From NCBI RefSeq assembly GCF_019977735.1, contig NZ_AP025018.1, forward strand, positions 9,800,580 to 9,864,579: a DNA stretch of 64,000 bases, written 5' to 3'. The DNA comes from Calothrix sp. PCC 7716 (GTDB lineage: Bacteria > Cyanobacteriota > Cyanobacteriia > Cyanobacteriales > Nostocaceae). The notes below the pieces were generated by a model. That model searched no databases, was not told the DNA's origin, and saw only the letters and a program-made list of their open reading frames with translations. The first letter of the stretch is position 1. Each line of letters starts with the position of its first letter. The translations under genes were made by a program, and so were the position numbers. This document shows, one piece after another, positions 40,766-48,911 of the stretch.

Positions 40766-41582
40766 TGATAAGTTGATTGCAATGTGGTTACATGGTCGCG
40801 CGAGTCGAACGATTGATATTTATCAGCGCGCGATTGACAAGTTTAGTCGGTTTGTTAATAAACCCCTACAAGTAATTACTCTTGAAGATTTACAAGCTTA
40901 CGCTTCTTATTTAAACGAAAGCGGGTTAAAAGATTCAACAATAAAGCTAGAGCTAAATGCTGTTAAGTCACTTTTTACCTTTGCTGCAAAGCTTAATTAT
41001 GTACGCTTTAATACTGCAGCAGCGCTGCGAATCAAAAAAGCCGATTATACAATCTCTGGTAAGTGCATCAAACAAGTTGACGTATTTAAGATAATTAATA
41101 AAGGTGCAACCAACGCAAGAGACAAGGCATTGCTCCAACTTTTGTATTATACAGGAATGCGGGTGAGCGAAATTTGTCGCCTTAAATGGTGCGATTTTAG
41201 CGAGCGCGAAGATGGAGAGATTCAAGTAAATATTCTTGGTAAGGGCAGCAAGTATAGAACTGTGCTTGTACCTTTATCGGTATGGGCAGAAGTAGAAACG
41301 CTGCGTGGTGATTGCAGTGATGATGACGCAGTATTTAGAAGCAAAAATAATAAGCATCTAGACCGCACGATGGTGCATAAAATTATCAAAGATGCTGTTG
41401 GCAAGGTCGGCGCCAGTGATAAAATAAGCGCTCACGCATTTAGGCATTCCCACGCTTCACACTCGCTGCTAAAAGGGGCGCCGATAAGTTTAGTGCGCGA
41501 TACACTTGGTCATTCAAATATTAGTATTACGAATATTTATTTATCTAGCAATCCTAATGATTCTAGTAGTAAATATTTATAA
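40737..41582 (+). CDS. Tyrosine recombinase / integrase
   Basis: 281 residues from ATG 40737. It has an N-terminal SAM-like domain (ASRTIDIYQRAIDKFSRFVN, LEDLQAYASYLNESG). The catalytic domain has TGMRVSEICRL (R, about 141), LGKGSKYRTV (K), HAFRHSHASH (HxxR, about 232), LGHSNISITNIYL (H and Y, about 267). Closest in style to XerC/D and phage integrases. It likely integrates the phage or resolves dimers. No att core is recognisable near it. Confidence 0.9.
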   Translation: MSQITQVSSDDKLIAMWLHGRASRTIDIYQRAIDKFSRFVNKPLQVITLEDLQAYASYLNESGLKDSTIKLELNAVKSLFTFAAKLNYVRFNTAAALRIKKADYTISGKCIKQVDVFKIINKGATNARDKALLQLLYYTGMRVSEICRLKWCDFSEREDGEIQVNILGKGSKYRTVLVPLSVWAEVETLRGDCSDDDAVFRSKNNKHLDRTMVHKIIKDAVGKVGASDKISAHAFRHSHASHSLLKGAPISLVRDTLGHSNISITNIYLSSNPNDSSSKYL

Positions 41583-41840
41583 TTTAGGCTCGTTATATTC
41601 AATTATTACAGGTTTTAACCAAGTAACTTTATCTTTGTATTGCTTTCTAATTTGCGCCGCTTCTTGAGGCGCCGCAATGTCTTCTATAATGTTGTAGCTG
41701 CAAAGGCTTTCGTCGCGGATAGCATCAAAAAAGAAATATTTAATATAACAATTATTAAATTCTTTACCTTGTATCCAATGCCTAGTTGGACGAATAAATA
41801 TATGTGTGGCTTTAGGTGCTAAATGGTTACGGCTCTGCAT
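41577..41840 (-). CDS. Small hypothetical protein
   Basis: 87 residues, mixed strands and helices, ending TWLKPVIIEYNEPKL. Unknown. It converges on and slightly overlaps the integrase 3' end. Confidence 0.45.
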   Translation of the reverse strand: MQSRNHLAPKATHIFIRPTRHWIQGKEFNNCYIKYFFFDAIRDESLCSYNIIEDIAAPQEAAQIRKQYKDKVTWLKPVIIEYNEPKL

Positions 41841-42318
41841 AATCTTTGCATCCCTCGCAGGTTTTATAGTCCGGATGAACAGTACATCTTATAAATTCAT
41901 TTTGACCACAATAGTATTTACAAAGTGGTCGCTCTGATTTGCCATAAGAACTTTCAAGCGCGCGTCTATACGCATCTAAAAGTTCAACAGGCGCCTTAGC
42001 GGCAATATAATTCAAAACCTTAAGTGCCATTGCAACATCTTCTGCTGGTAGCAAAAATGAAGAAACTAACTCCATTATCTTAGGCACCTGACTATAATCA
42101 CCATCTCTCAAATAACATATAGCCTTGCACAAATCCATTTGCGCCGCACGTTGCTCGTGAACTCTTAAGCGATGGCGATAGATTTTAAGCCCGATAAATG
42201 AAATGCCAAGGCAGGTTGCCATGAGTGCCCAAGCTCTACCTTGTATCGCCATAAAGAAAAGCGAAATAATGAACAACGCAAGCGTGAAGTAGTACTCAAA
42301 GTTCAATCGCGTCATCAT
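41827..42318 (-). CDS. DUF6464-like membrane protein
   Basis: 163 residues. Two N-terminal hydrophobic helices (FTLALFIISLFFMAI, ALMATCLGISFIGLKI), a helical middle, and a C-terminal CKYYCGQNEFIRCTVHPDYK with CEGCKDY. The 'CKYYCG.N.FIRC.VHP....C..C' signature is that of cyanobacterial DUF6464 proteins, probably zinc-binding. Function unknown. It overlaps the next gene by 23 bases. Confidence 0.75.
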   Translation of the reverse strand: MMTRLNFEYYFTLALFIISLFFMAIQGRAWALMATCLGISFIGLKIYRHRLRVHEQRAAQMDLCKAICYLRDGDYSQVPKIMELVSSFLLPAEDVAMALKVLNYIAAKAPVELLDAYRRALESSYGKSERPLCKYYCGQNEFIRCTVHPDYKTCEGCKDYAEP

Positions 42319-42706
42319 TATCCTCCTCTATGTATTTACGAAGAACTTCAAGTCCACGAGCTAGCTCTTGTTGTTTATTCTCGCGTATTTTGGCTTCGAG
42401 TCTGTTCATTTCGTCAAAAGCTGCTGCTATTTCATGAACCGGGATAACGTTAGGTTTTGCTAATTCAAGTAACCGCTTGTGTGCTTCGTCTCTTTCTTTG
42501 CTAGGAAAATCGAGCGTCGGTATAAGCTCGGCTAAATGTAAAAACTCAGTCCGGTATACAAGGCGCCTGTGCCATTGATATAAATATATGCCAGCAATAA
42601 TACCAAGCCCAATTATGTGACCTAGATTCCGGAATATAATCAGCGCTGCAATGTTGAGCGGTATCGCAACCGCAAAATACAAAATTCTTAAATCAATTAG
42701 CTTCAT
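42296..42706 (-). CDS. Membrane-anchored helical protein
   Basis: 136 residues from ATG 42706. Two hydrophobic segments (ILYFAVAIPLNIAALIIF, IIGLGIIAGIYLYQW) then long charged helices (SKERDEAHKRLLELAKPN). It resembles its DUF6464-like neighbour in layout. Its ATG lies 8 bases after a dispersed hairpin whose GAAGG could be the ribosome-binding site. Confidence 0.55.
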   Translation of the reverse strand: MKLIDLRILYFAVAIPLNIAALIIFRNLGHIIGLGIIAGIYLYQWHRRLVYRTEFLHLAELIPTLDFPSKERDEAHKRLLELAKPNVIPVHEIAAAFDEMNRLEAKIRENKQQELARGLEVLRKYIEEDNDDAIEL

Positions 42707-42713
42707 TGTTTCT

Positions 42714-42731
42714 ACCTTCGTATCCGAAGGT
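42714..42731 (-). repeat. Dispersed hairpin, copy 10
   Basis: Minus strand ACCTTCGGATACGAAGGT; the only candidate Shine-Dalgarno for the gene at 42706 lies in its descending arm. A degenerate relative (ACCTTCGGTAATAACGGT) lies at 42839-42856 before the plus gene at 42864. Confidence 0.8.
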
Positions 42732-42863
42732 TGATGTGGAATTTTTCCAATTTTCGACAATCTATTATATTAAACACGAAGCAATCCACATTTGACCGCA
42801 CGGCGCCCGCAACTTCCCACAACTTATCTCGGAATTCTACCTTCGGTAATAACGGTAATAATC

Positions 42864-43229
42864 ATGAGCCGAAGTTTCAATTACGAGAGAGCAGCAGGCG
42901 CCTTAGTCGATGCAATTTTCATGGGCGATAAGGCAGCCGCAGAAAAGTGGGACGTAAGTACTAGAAGTATCGAAGAGTGGCGAAGTCGGGTAAAAGAAGA
43001 CAATGAACTACTCGCGCTGTTTAATTCTAAGAAGCAAGCGCGCGAGAAATCATGGGCTTCTGAAATTCCCGACACTATTCAAGCTGGACTAAAATTTGTC
43101 AAAGACGCAACTAGCCACGCTGACCCAGCAGACCCAGAGGCAGTTAAAGCGATTACAGGCGCCCTTAAAATTTTGATGGACATTGACCTGACTAAGCAAG
43201 TGCTTGATGCTAGACTTGCTGAAGATTAA
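42864..43229 (+). CDS. Putative terminase small subunit
   Basis: 121 residues from ATG 42864. An N-terminal helix-turn-helix (DKAAAEKWDVSTRSIEEWRS) is followed by charged helices suited to oligomerisation. Small terminases bind pac/cos DNA through such an HTH, and the large terminase follows two genes downstream. Assignment is by fold pattern and location. Confidence 0.6.
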   Translation: MSRSFNYERAAGALVDAIFMGDKAAAEKWDVSTRSIEEWRSRVKEDNELLALFNSKKQAREKSWASEIPDTIQAGLKFVKDATSHADPADPEAVKAITGALKILMDIDLTKQVLDARLAED

Positions 43230-43238
43230 TTAATTGCT

Positions 43239-43748
43239 ATGAGTCTTAAAATTGCGCTCTACGATGGTGAGCAAGAAATTATTTCAATGAACTGGACACG
43301 CAACCCGTTTGGTTTGTGTCGATGGGCAGAAGATAATTTTGGTTTTGATAACCATCTTTGGCACGTTTGTAATGAATGGTCGTATAATAAGGCACATTAT
43401 ATTGACCGTGCGTTATTTCAACAAGTTGTGCATAGTTATTACAAGCGCCTTCATGGGCATTTAGATTTTTATTTCTATTTCAACAACACGCAATTTAATC
43501 AATTTATTAGAAATTATTTGGATTATTTTCCCTTATCTTCTAATGGCATTGTTGGTAGTGTAGTTCAGCCGGACAGGCGCCTTGCAATCCCAATGCACCA
43601 TTTTGATGAGGAGATGCCAGAGATGTTGCAAATCAGGCGCCGTAAGGAAATTACGGTTTGTCAACAATACCGCGCATGGTTTGGCGAGCTAATGCACTTT
43701 GCTGACTTGCTTCAGAACGCAAATTATTCATTTTACTGCTCGAATTAG
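43239..43748 (+). CDS. Hypothetical protein between terminase genes
   Basis: 169 residues, aromatic-rich (HLDFYFYFNNTQFNQFIRNY), no known motif. It starts 9 bases after the small terminase candidate. Function unknown. Confidence 0.55.
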   Translation: MSLKIALYDGEQEIISMNWTRNPFGLCRWAEDNFGFDNHLWHVCNEWSYNKAHYIDRALFQQVVHSYYKRLHGHLDFYFYFNNTQFNQFIRNYLDYFPLSSNGIVGSVVQPDRRLAIPMHHFDEEMPEMLQIRRRKEITVCQQYRAWFGELMHFADLLQNANYSFYCSN

Positions 43749-43875
43749 TACAGCGTTCATAAAATTCAATGATTCGCCGCGCGTCTTGTTCGCTTAAAGT
43801 TATCGTTATTGTCGCTTCGTCGCCTGTGAAGCTAAGAACCAAGGCACCGTCCTCTCTGATTAAAGGTGGATGCAT
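43651..43875 (-). CDS. Small beta-rich protein, antisense-overlapping
   Basis: 74 residues from ATG 43875 (MHPPLIREDGALVLSFTGDE, ATITITLSEQDARRIIEFYE). The first 50 residues look like a genuine small domain; the C-terminus overlaps the 3' end of the opposite-strand gene by about 100 bases. Moderately supported. Confidence 0.4.
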   Translation of the reverse strand: MHPPLIREDGALVLSFTGDEATITITLSEQDARRIIEFYERCTNSSSKMNNLRSEASQQSALARQTMRGIVDKP

Positions 43876-44098
43876 TTCTACGTCATATTCCTCTTTGTCT
43901 CTCAGTCCTTGCACCGTGAAGTCACGTTGAAATATTCAACTACAACATGCTTGCTAGTTCGAGCGAATAGAGTTTCTGCATGGAATGGAATCATGACTAT
44001 ACCTCAAGCTTTGATAATCAATTATGCAACTTAATATTCTTGGCTTCAAGGGAATAACTACATGCATAGTCAATATAAATGTGGTAACTATTATTTAA

Positions 44099-44284
44099 AT
44101 GTTAGAGTCTTTGCAGAAAATAGAGAAAACTCTAAATAAATTAGATAGGTGGATGGGTCCAAAAAAGGCTAAGGCGCCACCAAAGACTGAACCCATCTGG
44201 TCGCCATTACCAGGCCCGCAAACTATGGCATACGTGAGTTTCGCCGACGAGGTACTGTATGGCGGAGCTGCTGGCGTTTTATAG
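44099..44284 (+). CDS. terL: Terminase large subunit, N-terminal segment (split inside Walker A)
   Basis: 61 codons. The text MAYVSFADEVLYGGAAG is the terminase Q-motif region and the first half of the Walker A loop; after GGAAG come GTT TTA and a TAG stop. The other half, GGKTDLALGL, lies in the same frame 42 nt later. See the insert feature. Alone this fragment cannot bind ATP. Confidence 0.75.
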   Translation: MLESLQKIEKTLNKLDRWMGPKKAKAPPKTEPIWSPLPGPQTMAYVSFADEVLYGGAAGVL

Positions 44285-44317
44285 GATATTTGTCAATTTT
44301 AAATGACCCCTACTAAC
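44276..44317 (+). other. 42-nt in-frame insert interrupting the terminase P-loop
   Basis: Removing exactly 42 nt after the Gly codon 44273-44275 joins GGAAG to GGKT and restores a perfect GGAAGGGKT P-loop. The insert carries in-frame TAG (44282) and TAA (44300) and begins GTTTTA, complementary to TAAAAC just downstream; ACCCC near its end pairs with GGGGT at the junction, so both ends are hairpin-prone. Its length is a multiple of three. Candidates: translational bypass, excised element, or inactivation. Confidence 0.7.
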
Positions 44318-45670
44318 GGGGGTAAAACAGATTTAGCGCTTGGTTTAGCATTGACCGCGCACCAGAACTCAATAATATTTAGACGCGAATATCCGCAGTT
44401 GAAGGGAATAATACAGCGCTCAAAAAAGATAATTAAAAAGCGCGGTAAGTACAATTCAACCGAAAAAACTTGGTCACTTGATGACGGAAGGATACTTGAA
44501 TTCGGCGCCTGTCAGTACGAAGAAGACGTTGAGAAATTCCAAGGTAGAGCGCACGACTTAAAGATTTTCGATGAAATTTGCCATTTCTCAAAATTTCAAT
44601 ACAAGTTTCTTTCAGGTTGGAACCGTACCGCAGATGAAAACCAGCGCGCGCGAACGGTAGCGACTGGCAACCCACCAACAACAGCCGAAGGTAGATGGGT
44701 AATTGAATACTGGGCACCTTGGTTAGACCCAAAACATCCTAATCCAGCTTTGCCCGGAGAATTGCGCTGGTTTATCGTAATTAGCGATGATGATTCACCC
44801 GAAGGACGGGACGTTGAAGTTTCCAATGATGACCCGGTGCTTATTAATGGTGAGTGGATTAAGCCGCGCAGTCGCACCTTCATACCAGCGAAGATTGACG
44901 ATAATCCCTACTACGCAAAAACAAATTACAAGTCGGTTTTGGCATCTTTGCCTGAGCCATTGCGTAGCCAAATGCTAAACGGTAACTTCAGCGCAGGCAT
45001 CGAAGACGACCCGTGGCAATTGATACCCACTGAATGGGTGGAAGCGGCACAAAAAAGATGGACTTATCAAAAACCAACAGACGCGCGTGGTATCGCAATA
45101 CCATTAACAACACTAGGTGTTGACCCAGCGCGCGGAGGCAACGACAAAACTACGCTGGCGCCTCGCTATGGTCATTACATTGATACTTTGATTAAAAAAG
45201 TAGGTAAATCAACACCCGATGGTAAATCTGTTGCTGACTTGGTAGCAATTAATCTAAATGGCGAAGCTTACGGAAATATCGACGTAACGGGTATTGGCTC
45301 TTCACCCTATGACCGATGTGTCGAACGTGGTTTAAGTGTTTATGCTTGTTCAGGTGGCGATGGTTCGAGTGAACGTGACCGCAGCGGCAAATTTGGATTT
45401 AGGAACAAACGCGCGGAATGGTACTGGCGCCTACGCGAAGCACTTGACCCAGAACACGGAGACAATATTGCGCTACCACCTGATAAAGAATTGCTAGCTG
45501 ATTTGACGGCGCCTCGATGGAAGATTACACCGGGCAACGATATTCAAATCGAAAGCAAGGAGGAAATCAAAAAGCGCATTGGTCGCTCTCCTGATTGCGG
45601 CGACGCAGTTGTGTATAGTTTCGTACAGCCTGAAATATCTGTTTGGGGTGAAAATACGGCTATGTGGTAA
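44303..45670 (+). CDS. terL: Terminase large subunit, main segment (ATPase C-part and nuclease)
   Basis: 455 residues. It carries NGGKTDLALGLALTAH (end of Walker A), LKIFDEICHFSK (Walker B with catalytic E), ATGNPPTTAEGRWVIEYW (motif III), then the RNase H-like nuclease: TLGVDPARGGNDKTTLAPRY (first acidic), INLNGEAYGNIDVTGIGSSP (second) and GRSPDCGDAVVYSF (third). The nuclease and ATPase signatures are intact, so it has not decayed otherwise. The apparent ATG at 44303 would make a protein lacking the first P-loop glycines. Confidence 0.85.
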   Translation: MTPTNGGKTDLALGLALTAHQNSIIFRREYPQLKGIIQRSKKIIKKRGKYNSTEKTWSLDDGRILEFGACQYEEDVEKFQGRAHDLKIFDEICHFSKFQYKFLSGWNRTADENQRARTVATGNPPTTAEGRWVIEYWAPWLDPKHPNPALPGELRWFIVISDDDSPEGRDVEVSNDDPVLINGEWIKPRSRTFIPAKIDDNPYYAKTNYKSVLASLPEPLRSQMLNGNFSAGIEDDPWQLIPTEWVEAAQKRWTYQKPTDARGIAIPLTTLGVDPARGGNDKTTLAPRYGHYIDTLIKKVGKSTPDGKSVADLVAINLNGEAYGNIDVTGIGSSPYDRCVERGLSVYACSGGDGSSERDRSGKFGFRNKRAEWYWRLREALDPEHGDNIALPPDKELLADLTAPRWKITPGNDIQIESKEEIKKRIGRSPDCGDAVVYSFVQPEISVWGENTAMW

Positions 45671-45742
45671 TAATTTCAACAAATTGTTTAGAGTTTCTTT
45701 AAATTTTGACTAAGTAATATCTCGAATATCAAAGTAAAAAAA

Positions 45743-45779
45743 AGCTCATAATATTGAATGGGATAACAATATTTTGTGA
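45743..45779 (+). promoter_or_regulatory. Hairpin in the sigma factor leader
   Basis: CTCATAATATTG can pair with CAATATTTTGTGAG around AATGGGATAA, ending 4 bases before the ATG at 45783. There is no Shine-Dalgarno in between, so the hairpin may gate translation of the sigma factor. Confidence 0.5.
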
Positions 45780-45782
45780 GAT

Positions 45783-46490
45783 ATGAATATTCAAATAGAT
45801 TGCGTTTTAAAGACTAATAAAGCGCGCGGAATTGCCATACGCAAGCGCAATAAATTTATTGAAAAACATATAAAATTAGTTCACTTAGTAGCGCATAAAT
45901 ATTCAAAAAAATGCAATGAACCTTATGAAGATTTAGTTCAAGTTGGTTCTATCGGTCTAATTAAGGCAGCAAATAATTTTAAAGAAGAATTGAATAATGC
46001 TTTTAGTTCGTTCGCTGTACCGAAAATCGAAGGAGAGATACAGCACTACTTACGAGATAAAGTACCGAGTTTAAAAGTACCGCGTCATGCAATCGAAAAA
46101 TATGGACAAGTCCGGCGCCTTCGTAAACAGTTTGTAGCAAGCGGGCGCCAGATTGATGAATTACAAGTAGCTATCAAAATTGGCATGACAGAAGAGCAGT
46201 GGAAGGAGATTGCAGCTTTGAATTCTGCACCTGCCAAAGTTAGCTGGGATGAGTTGCCTTACGAGCCAATGCTTGAAGAAGAGAAGAAAGAAGATACGAG
46301 CATGGTTTACGAAGCACTAGCAAGGCTCAACTCGCAGCAGCGTTACTGCGTTACACAAAGATATTTTCAAGGCGCCTCTATATCAGATATAGCCAATAAT
46401 TTAAAAACCTCGACTATAACAGTAGAGGCAACTATAGCTGAGTCTTTATATTTATTAAATTCGCATTTATCAAACTACTATGCAGCCTGA
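45783..46490 (+). CDS. Phage-encoded sigma70-family factor (SigB/SigF-like)
   Basis: 235 residues. Region 2 (KHIKLVHLVAHKYSKKCNEP, YEDLVQVGSIGLIKAANNF, FAVPKIEGEIQHYLRDK) is near-canonical for group 3 sigma factors; region 3 (VPRHAIEKYGQVRRLRK) and region 4 HTH (YFQGASISDIANNLKTSTIT) follow. It probably redirects host RNA polymerase to late promoters. The stop overlaps the ParB-like start by 11 bases. Confidence 0.88.
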   Translation: MNIQIDCVLKTNKARGIAIRKRNKFIEKHIKLVHLVAHKYSKKCNEPYEDLVQVGSIGLIKAANNFKEELNNAFSSFAVPKIEGEIQHYLRDKVPSLKVPRHAIEKYGQVRRLRKQFVASGRQIDELQVAIKIGMTEEQWKEIAALNSAPAKVSWDELPYEPMLEEEKKEDTSMVYEALARLNSQQRYCVTQRYFQGASISDIANNLKTSTITVEATIAESLYLLNSHLSNYYAA

Positions 46491-47394
46491 AATATCTTAT
46501 ATAGAAATTAGCATTCATGATATTCGTCGCGATGGTGGTACTCAACCGCGCGCTGAGTTAGACGAAAACCATATTGAAGATTTAGTTTTTGCGCTAACTC
46601 AAGGCGCCATGTTTGATGCCATTCTTCTTTACTTTGACGGCATCAACTACTGGCTGACTGATGGCTTTCATCGACTAGCAGCAACTATTCGACGTGGCAT
46701 AGATAAAATTAAAGCTGAAGTTCGCCAAGGAACACAGCAAGACGCTCAATGGCATTCGTTCACGGTTAACCAGCATCATTCTCTAAAGCGCTCTAATGCT
46801 GATAAGCAGCGCGCGATTATTGGCGCCTTGAAACATCCTTACGGACACTTGAAGAGTAATAAAGAAATCGCTCGTCATTGTGGAGTAAGTGAAATTTCAA
46901 TTAAAAACTGGCGCCAGAAATTAGAAGATACCAACGAGATTGAAAAAAGCGACGTAAAGGAAGTTGTTCGCAATGGCGTAACTTATCCATTAAGAGCAGC
47001 GGGTGGTAGTGGCGCCGCTTATAAACATGTTGAGCAAGAAAAACAAAGATTTAAAGTAACGGCGCCTGATATTCCTGAGCATTACGGACAAGAAGTTGAA
47101 TTAGTCGAGGTAAAAAGTGGTGACTTATACCAGTGCAAATTGCCAAATGGGAAGATTTACCCATTTGCAAAATCAGAACTGGGAGATGTAAATCAAGCGC
47201 TTCCCGCTCAAAGGGAGTTAGTAAAAGCCGTAGAATTAGTGCCAGCAACTATACCACTTAGCGTTGATGCTACTGGGCGCCAGCGATTAATTAGCTTAAT
47301 ATTGCGTTTGCCTGAAGATTCTTTGAAGCGCGCGGAAGAATTACTCATTGCCGAGTTTGGGGAAATGTTACTAAAAGAACCTATCGGCATCTGA
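46480..47394 (+). CDS. ParB/Srx-domain protein
   Basis: 304 residues. ParB-like N-terminus: SIHDIRRDGGTQPRAELDEN, LTDGFHRLAATIRRGIDKIK (motif with GFHR). An HTH follows (GHLKSNKEIARHCGVSEISI). The C-terminal region has a DUF-like strand repeat and a helix. It may bind phage DNA for segregation (phage-plasmid lifestyle) or act as transcription regulator. Operon with the sigma factor. Confidence 0.8.
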   Translation: MQPEISYIEISIHDIRRDGGTQPRAELDENHIEDLVFALTQGAMFDAILLYFDGINYWLTDGFHRLAATIRRGIDKIKAEVRQGTQQDAQWHSFTVNQHHSLKRSNADKQRAIIGALKHPYGHLKSNKEIARHCGVSEISIKNWRQKLEDTNEIEKSDVKEVVRNGVTYPLRAAGGSGAAYKHVEQEKQRFKVTAPDIPEHYGQEVELVEVKSGDLYQCKLPNGKIYPFAKSELGDVNQALPAQRELVKAVELVPATIPLSVDATGRQRLISLILRLPEDSLKRAEELLIAEFGEMLLKEPIGI

Positions 47395-47396
47395 CA

Positions 47397-47666
47397 ATGG
47401 CAGAAGAAGAGCAGCAAAAAATAGCTACTATTGGCAAGGGATATTCTTACTTGTTTGCGTCATTTCTCACGGGACTTGTTGCGCTTCAGTCTGTTAATTT
47501 GTCGCTGGAAACAGGCGCCAATAAGTTAGAAATTAAGATATCAACTAAAGAAGTCCCGGCGCATGTTTTTATACCCTCAGTTGCGCTTATTGCTTCAATA
47601 CTTGGACTAAACACTGACTCAATCGCTATGGCGATTGGTAAATTTTTTAGCAGGGAGTCGAACTAA
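47397..47666 (+). CDS. Putative holin
   Basis: 89 residues with two hydrophobic helices, YLFASFLTGLVALQSV and VFIPSVALIASILGL, and a charged C-terminus. Size and topology fit class II holins. It starts 2 bases after the ParB-like gene and overlaps the next gene. The lysozyme lies 8 kb downstream, separated by the cassette C island. Confidence 0.6.
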   Translation: MAEEEQQKIATIGKGYSYLFASFLTGLVALQSVNLSLETGANKLEIKISTKEVPAHVFIPSVALIASILGLNTDSIAMAIGKFFSRESN

Positions 47667-47667
47667 T

Positions 47668-48231
47668 GTGGCGTGGTTCGAGTCAATTAGGAAGTGGATT
47701 TCAAGAAGGTTCAGGCGCCGAAAAAGCAGCAAGACGCCAGCAATTATTAGACGCTACTACTCAGATAAATGCGTTATTTTCGAGTTATCAAGGCACACAC
47801 CAAGCGCAACAGGAACATACAGAATTGTTGCCAAGAATAAACAATATCAACTGCTCATTACCTTTGATTCTTTGCGAGAAATCGAAGGAGAAATGGTTGG
47901 GAAATTCGACGGCGAATCTATCTATTTGCGAAGCCGTAACAAACCGCCTCCACTTTCTCACCGCTTCGCTGTTTGGAGAGTGGAAACCAAAACTACTTGC
48001 CTTGCTTGTTACGATGTCAGCTTGGAAGGAGCCGGAAATAGTGGCGCCATTGCACCAAGTCGAATCGCACGTAGTTTTGCTTGCTACTTTCTCAAACATG
48101 AATTCTCTGAAAGTTTTGATTGGCTAAAGCTACTTGAAAGAGTCGCGCGGGAATATCTGCCGCACCACAACTTACTTGCCATGAAGCGCGATATCAAATA
48201 TATACCTTCGGATAAGAAGGTGGGCGCATAA
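47668..48231 (+). CDS. Hypothetical protein after the holin (Arg-rich start)
   Basis: 187 residues from GTG 47668, overlapping the holin stop, with CAGGGAG upstream. Opens VAWFESIRKWISRRFRRRKS, then a beta-rich domain (YSDKCVIFELSRHTPSATGT, FDGESIYLRSRNKPPP). The C-terminal codons PSDKKVGA are formed by a dispersed hairpin copy, so the original stop may have been displaced. A competing 153-codon frame starts one base earlier and is judged a shadow. Confidence 0.5.
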   Translation: MAWFESIRKWISRRFRRRKSSKTPAIIRRYYSDKCVIFELSRHTPSATGTYRIVAKNKQYQLLITFDSLREIEGEMVGKFDGESIYLRSRNKPPPLSHRFAVWRVETKTTCLACYDVSLEGAGNSGAIAPSRIARSFACYFLKHEFSESFDWLKLLERVAREYLPHHNLLAMKRDIKYIPSDKKVGA

Positions 48232-48262
48232 AAGGAACTCTGAGCTTGCAGTCACACGAGCG
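48204..48262 (+). repeat. Long copy of dispersed hairpin plus leader (left flank of island)
   Basis: ACCTTCGGATAAGAAGGT followed by about 40 bases (AGGAACTCTGAGCTTGCAGT) that recur with few changes at 55101-55163 (AGGAATTCTGAGCCTGTAGT). The two copies bracket the cassette C/IS island in direct orientation. Confidence 0.7.
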
Positions 48263-48279
48263 TAACATAAACAAAAAAC

Positions 48280-48297
48280 ACCTTCGGATAAGAAGGT
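48280..48297 (+). repeat. Dispersed hairpin, copy 12
   Basis: ACCTTCGGATAAGAAGGT in the convergent gap between 48231 and 48328. Confidence 0.8.
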
Positions 48298-48327
48298 GAC
48301 TAAGAAGGATATTTAATAAAAGAGCGC

Positions 48328-48549
48328 TTAATACTTGTCCCAACTGTCTTCTATTGCTTCAATTTCTCTTTCTAGCTCTTCAGGCGTTAATCGTGTGTAG
48401 GTAGCTGCTGTAATGTCGTGAATACAAAATCCCAAATCCTTAAGCTCGTTTTCTACGTATCTTCTGTTGCCCAATATAGTGAATCTGTATTCTTTGTTCC
48501 GTGCGGCATGGAATGCAATTACTTTGTAGCCTTCAGTAGTCGTGTACAT
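48328..48549 (-). CDS. Small acidic cassette C protein (paralogue of 8328-8537)
   Basis: 73 residues: GYKVIAFHAARNKEYRF, YVENELKDLGF, and an acidic helix (LTPEELEREIEAIEDSWDK). Last gene of cassette C. Function unknown. Confidence 0.65.
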   Translation of the reverse strand: MYTTTEGYKVIAFHAARNKEYRFTILGNRRYVENELKDLGFCIHDITAATYTRLTPEELEREIEAIEDSWDKY

Positions 48550-48594
48550 ATTTTCTCCTTGTTTATTCAGATCACGTTGTTGTTGGCGCCCGTC

Positions 48595-48906
48595 TTAATC
48601 TTCTTCAGCCTGTTTTGTGAGAGCTGCAATATTCTTTTGATAAGCTTCGATTAAGGCTTGTTGCTCACTGACAACAGAGCGTAATTCTTCTGGTGTCAGC
48701 GGTTTTATATACGACTCAGGAAGGTTTTCAATGTCTTCTTCTAGTTCGTGTATAAGTATCCAATAATGCCAGCCTTCGCCAAACGTATAAGACCGTCTTG
48801 TTCCTGGTGGATGATATTCAACACCAACGATTTGACCTTGCTTAACATGCTGTCCTAGCTTATATTTCGGAAGAGTCCAGTGGTCAGGAAATTCAATATT
48901 TTTCAT
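48595..48906 (-). CDS. Small SH3-like cassette C protein
   Basis: 103 residues closely related to 24402-24710: NIEFPDHWTLPKYKLGQHVK, GEGWHYWIL, and a C-terminal helix LRSVVSEQQALIEAYQKNIA. Function unknown. Confidence 0.65.
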   Translation of the reverse strand: MKNIEFPDHWTLPKYKLGQHVKQGQIVGVEYHPPGTRRSYTFGEGWHYWILIHELEEDIENLPESYIKPLTPEELRSVVSEQQALIEAYQKNIAALTKQAEED

Positions 48907-48911
48907 GGCTA

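Noticed and set aside
44276-44317. Group I/II intron or intein as explanation of the terminase gap
   Set aside because: 42 nt is far too short for any self-splicing intron or intein, and none of their core motifs are present.
47666-48127. 153-codon ORF starting at ATG 47666, overlapping the 187-aa gene in another frame
   Set aside because: Its translation lacks ordered domain character and it has no coupling advantage. A nested spanin pair was considered, but it has neither a lipobox nor a membrane helix.
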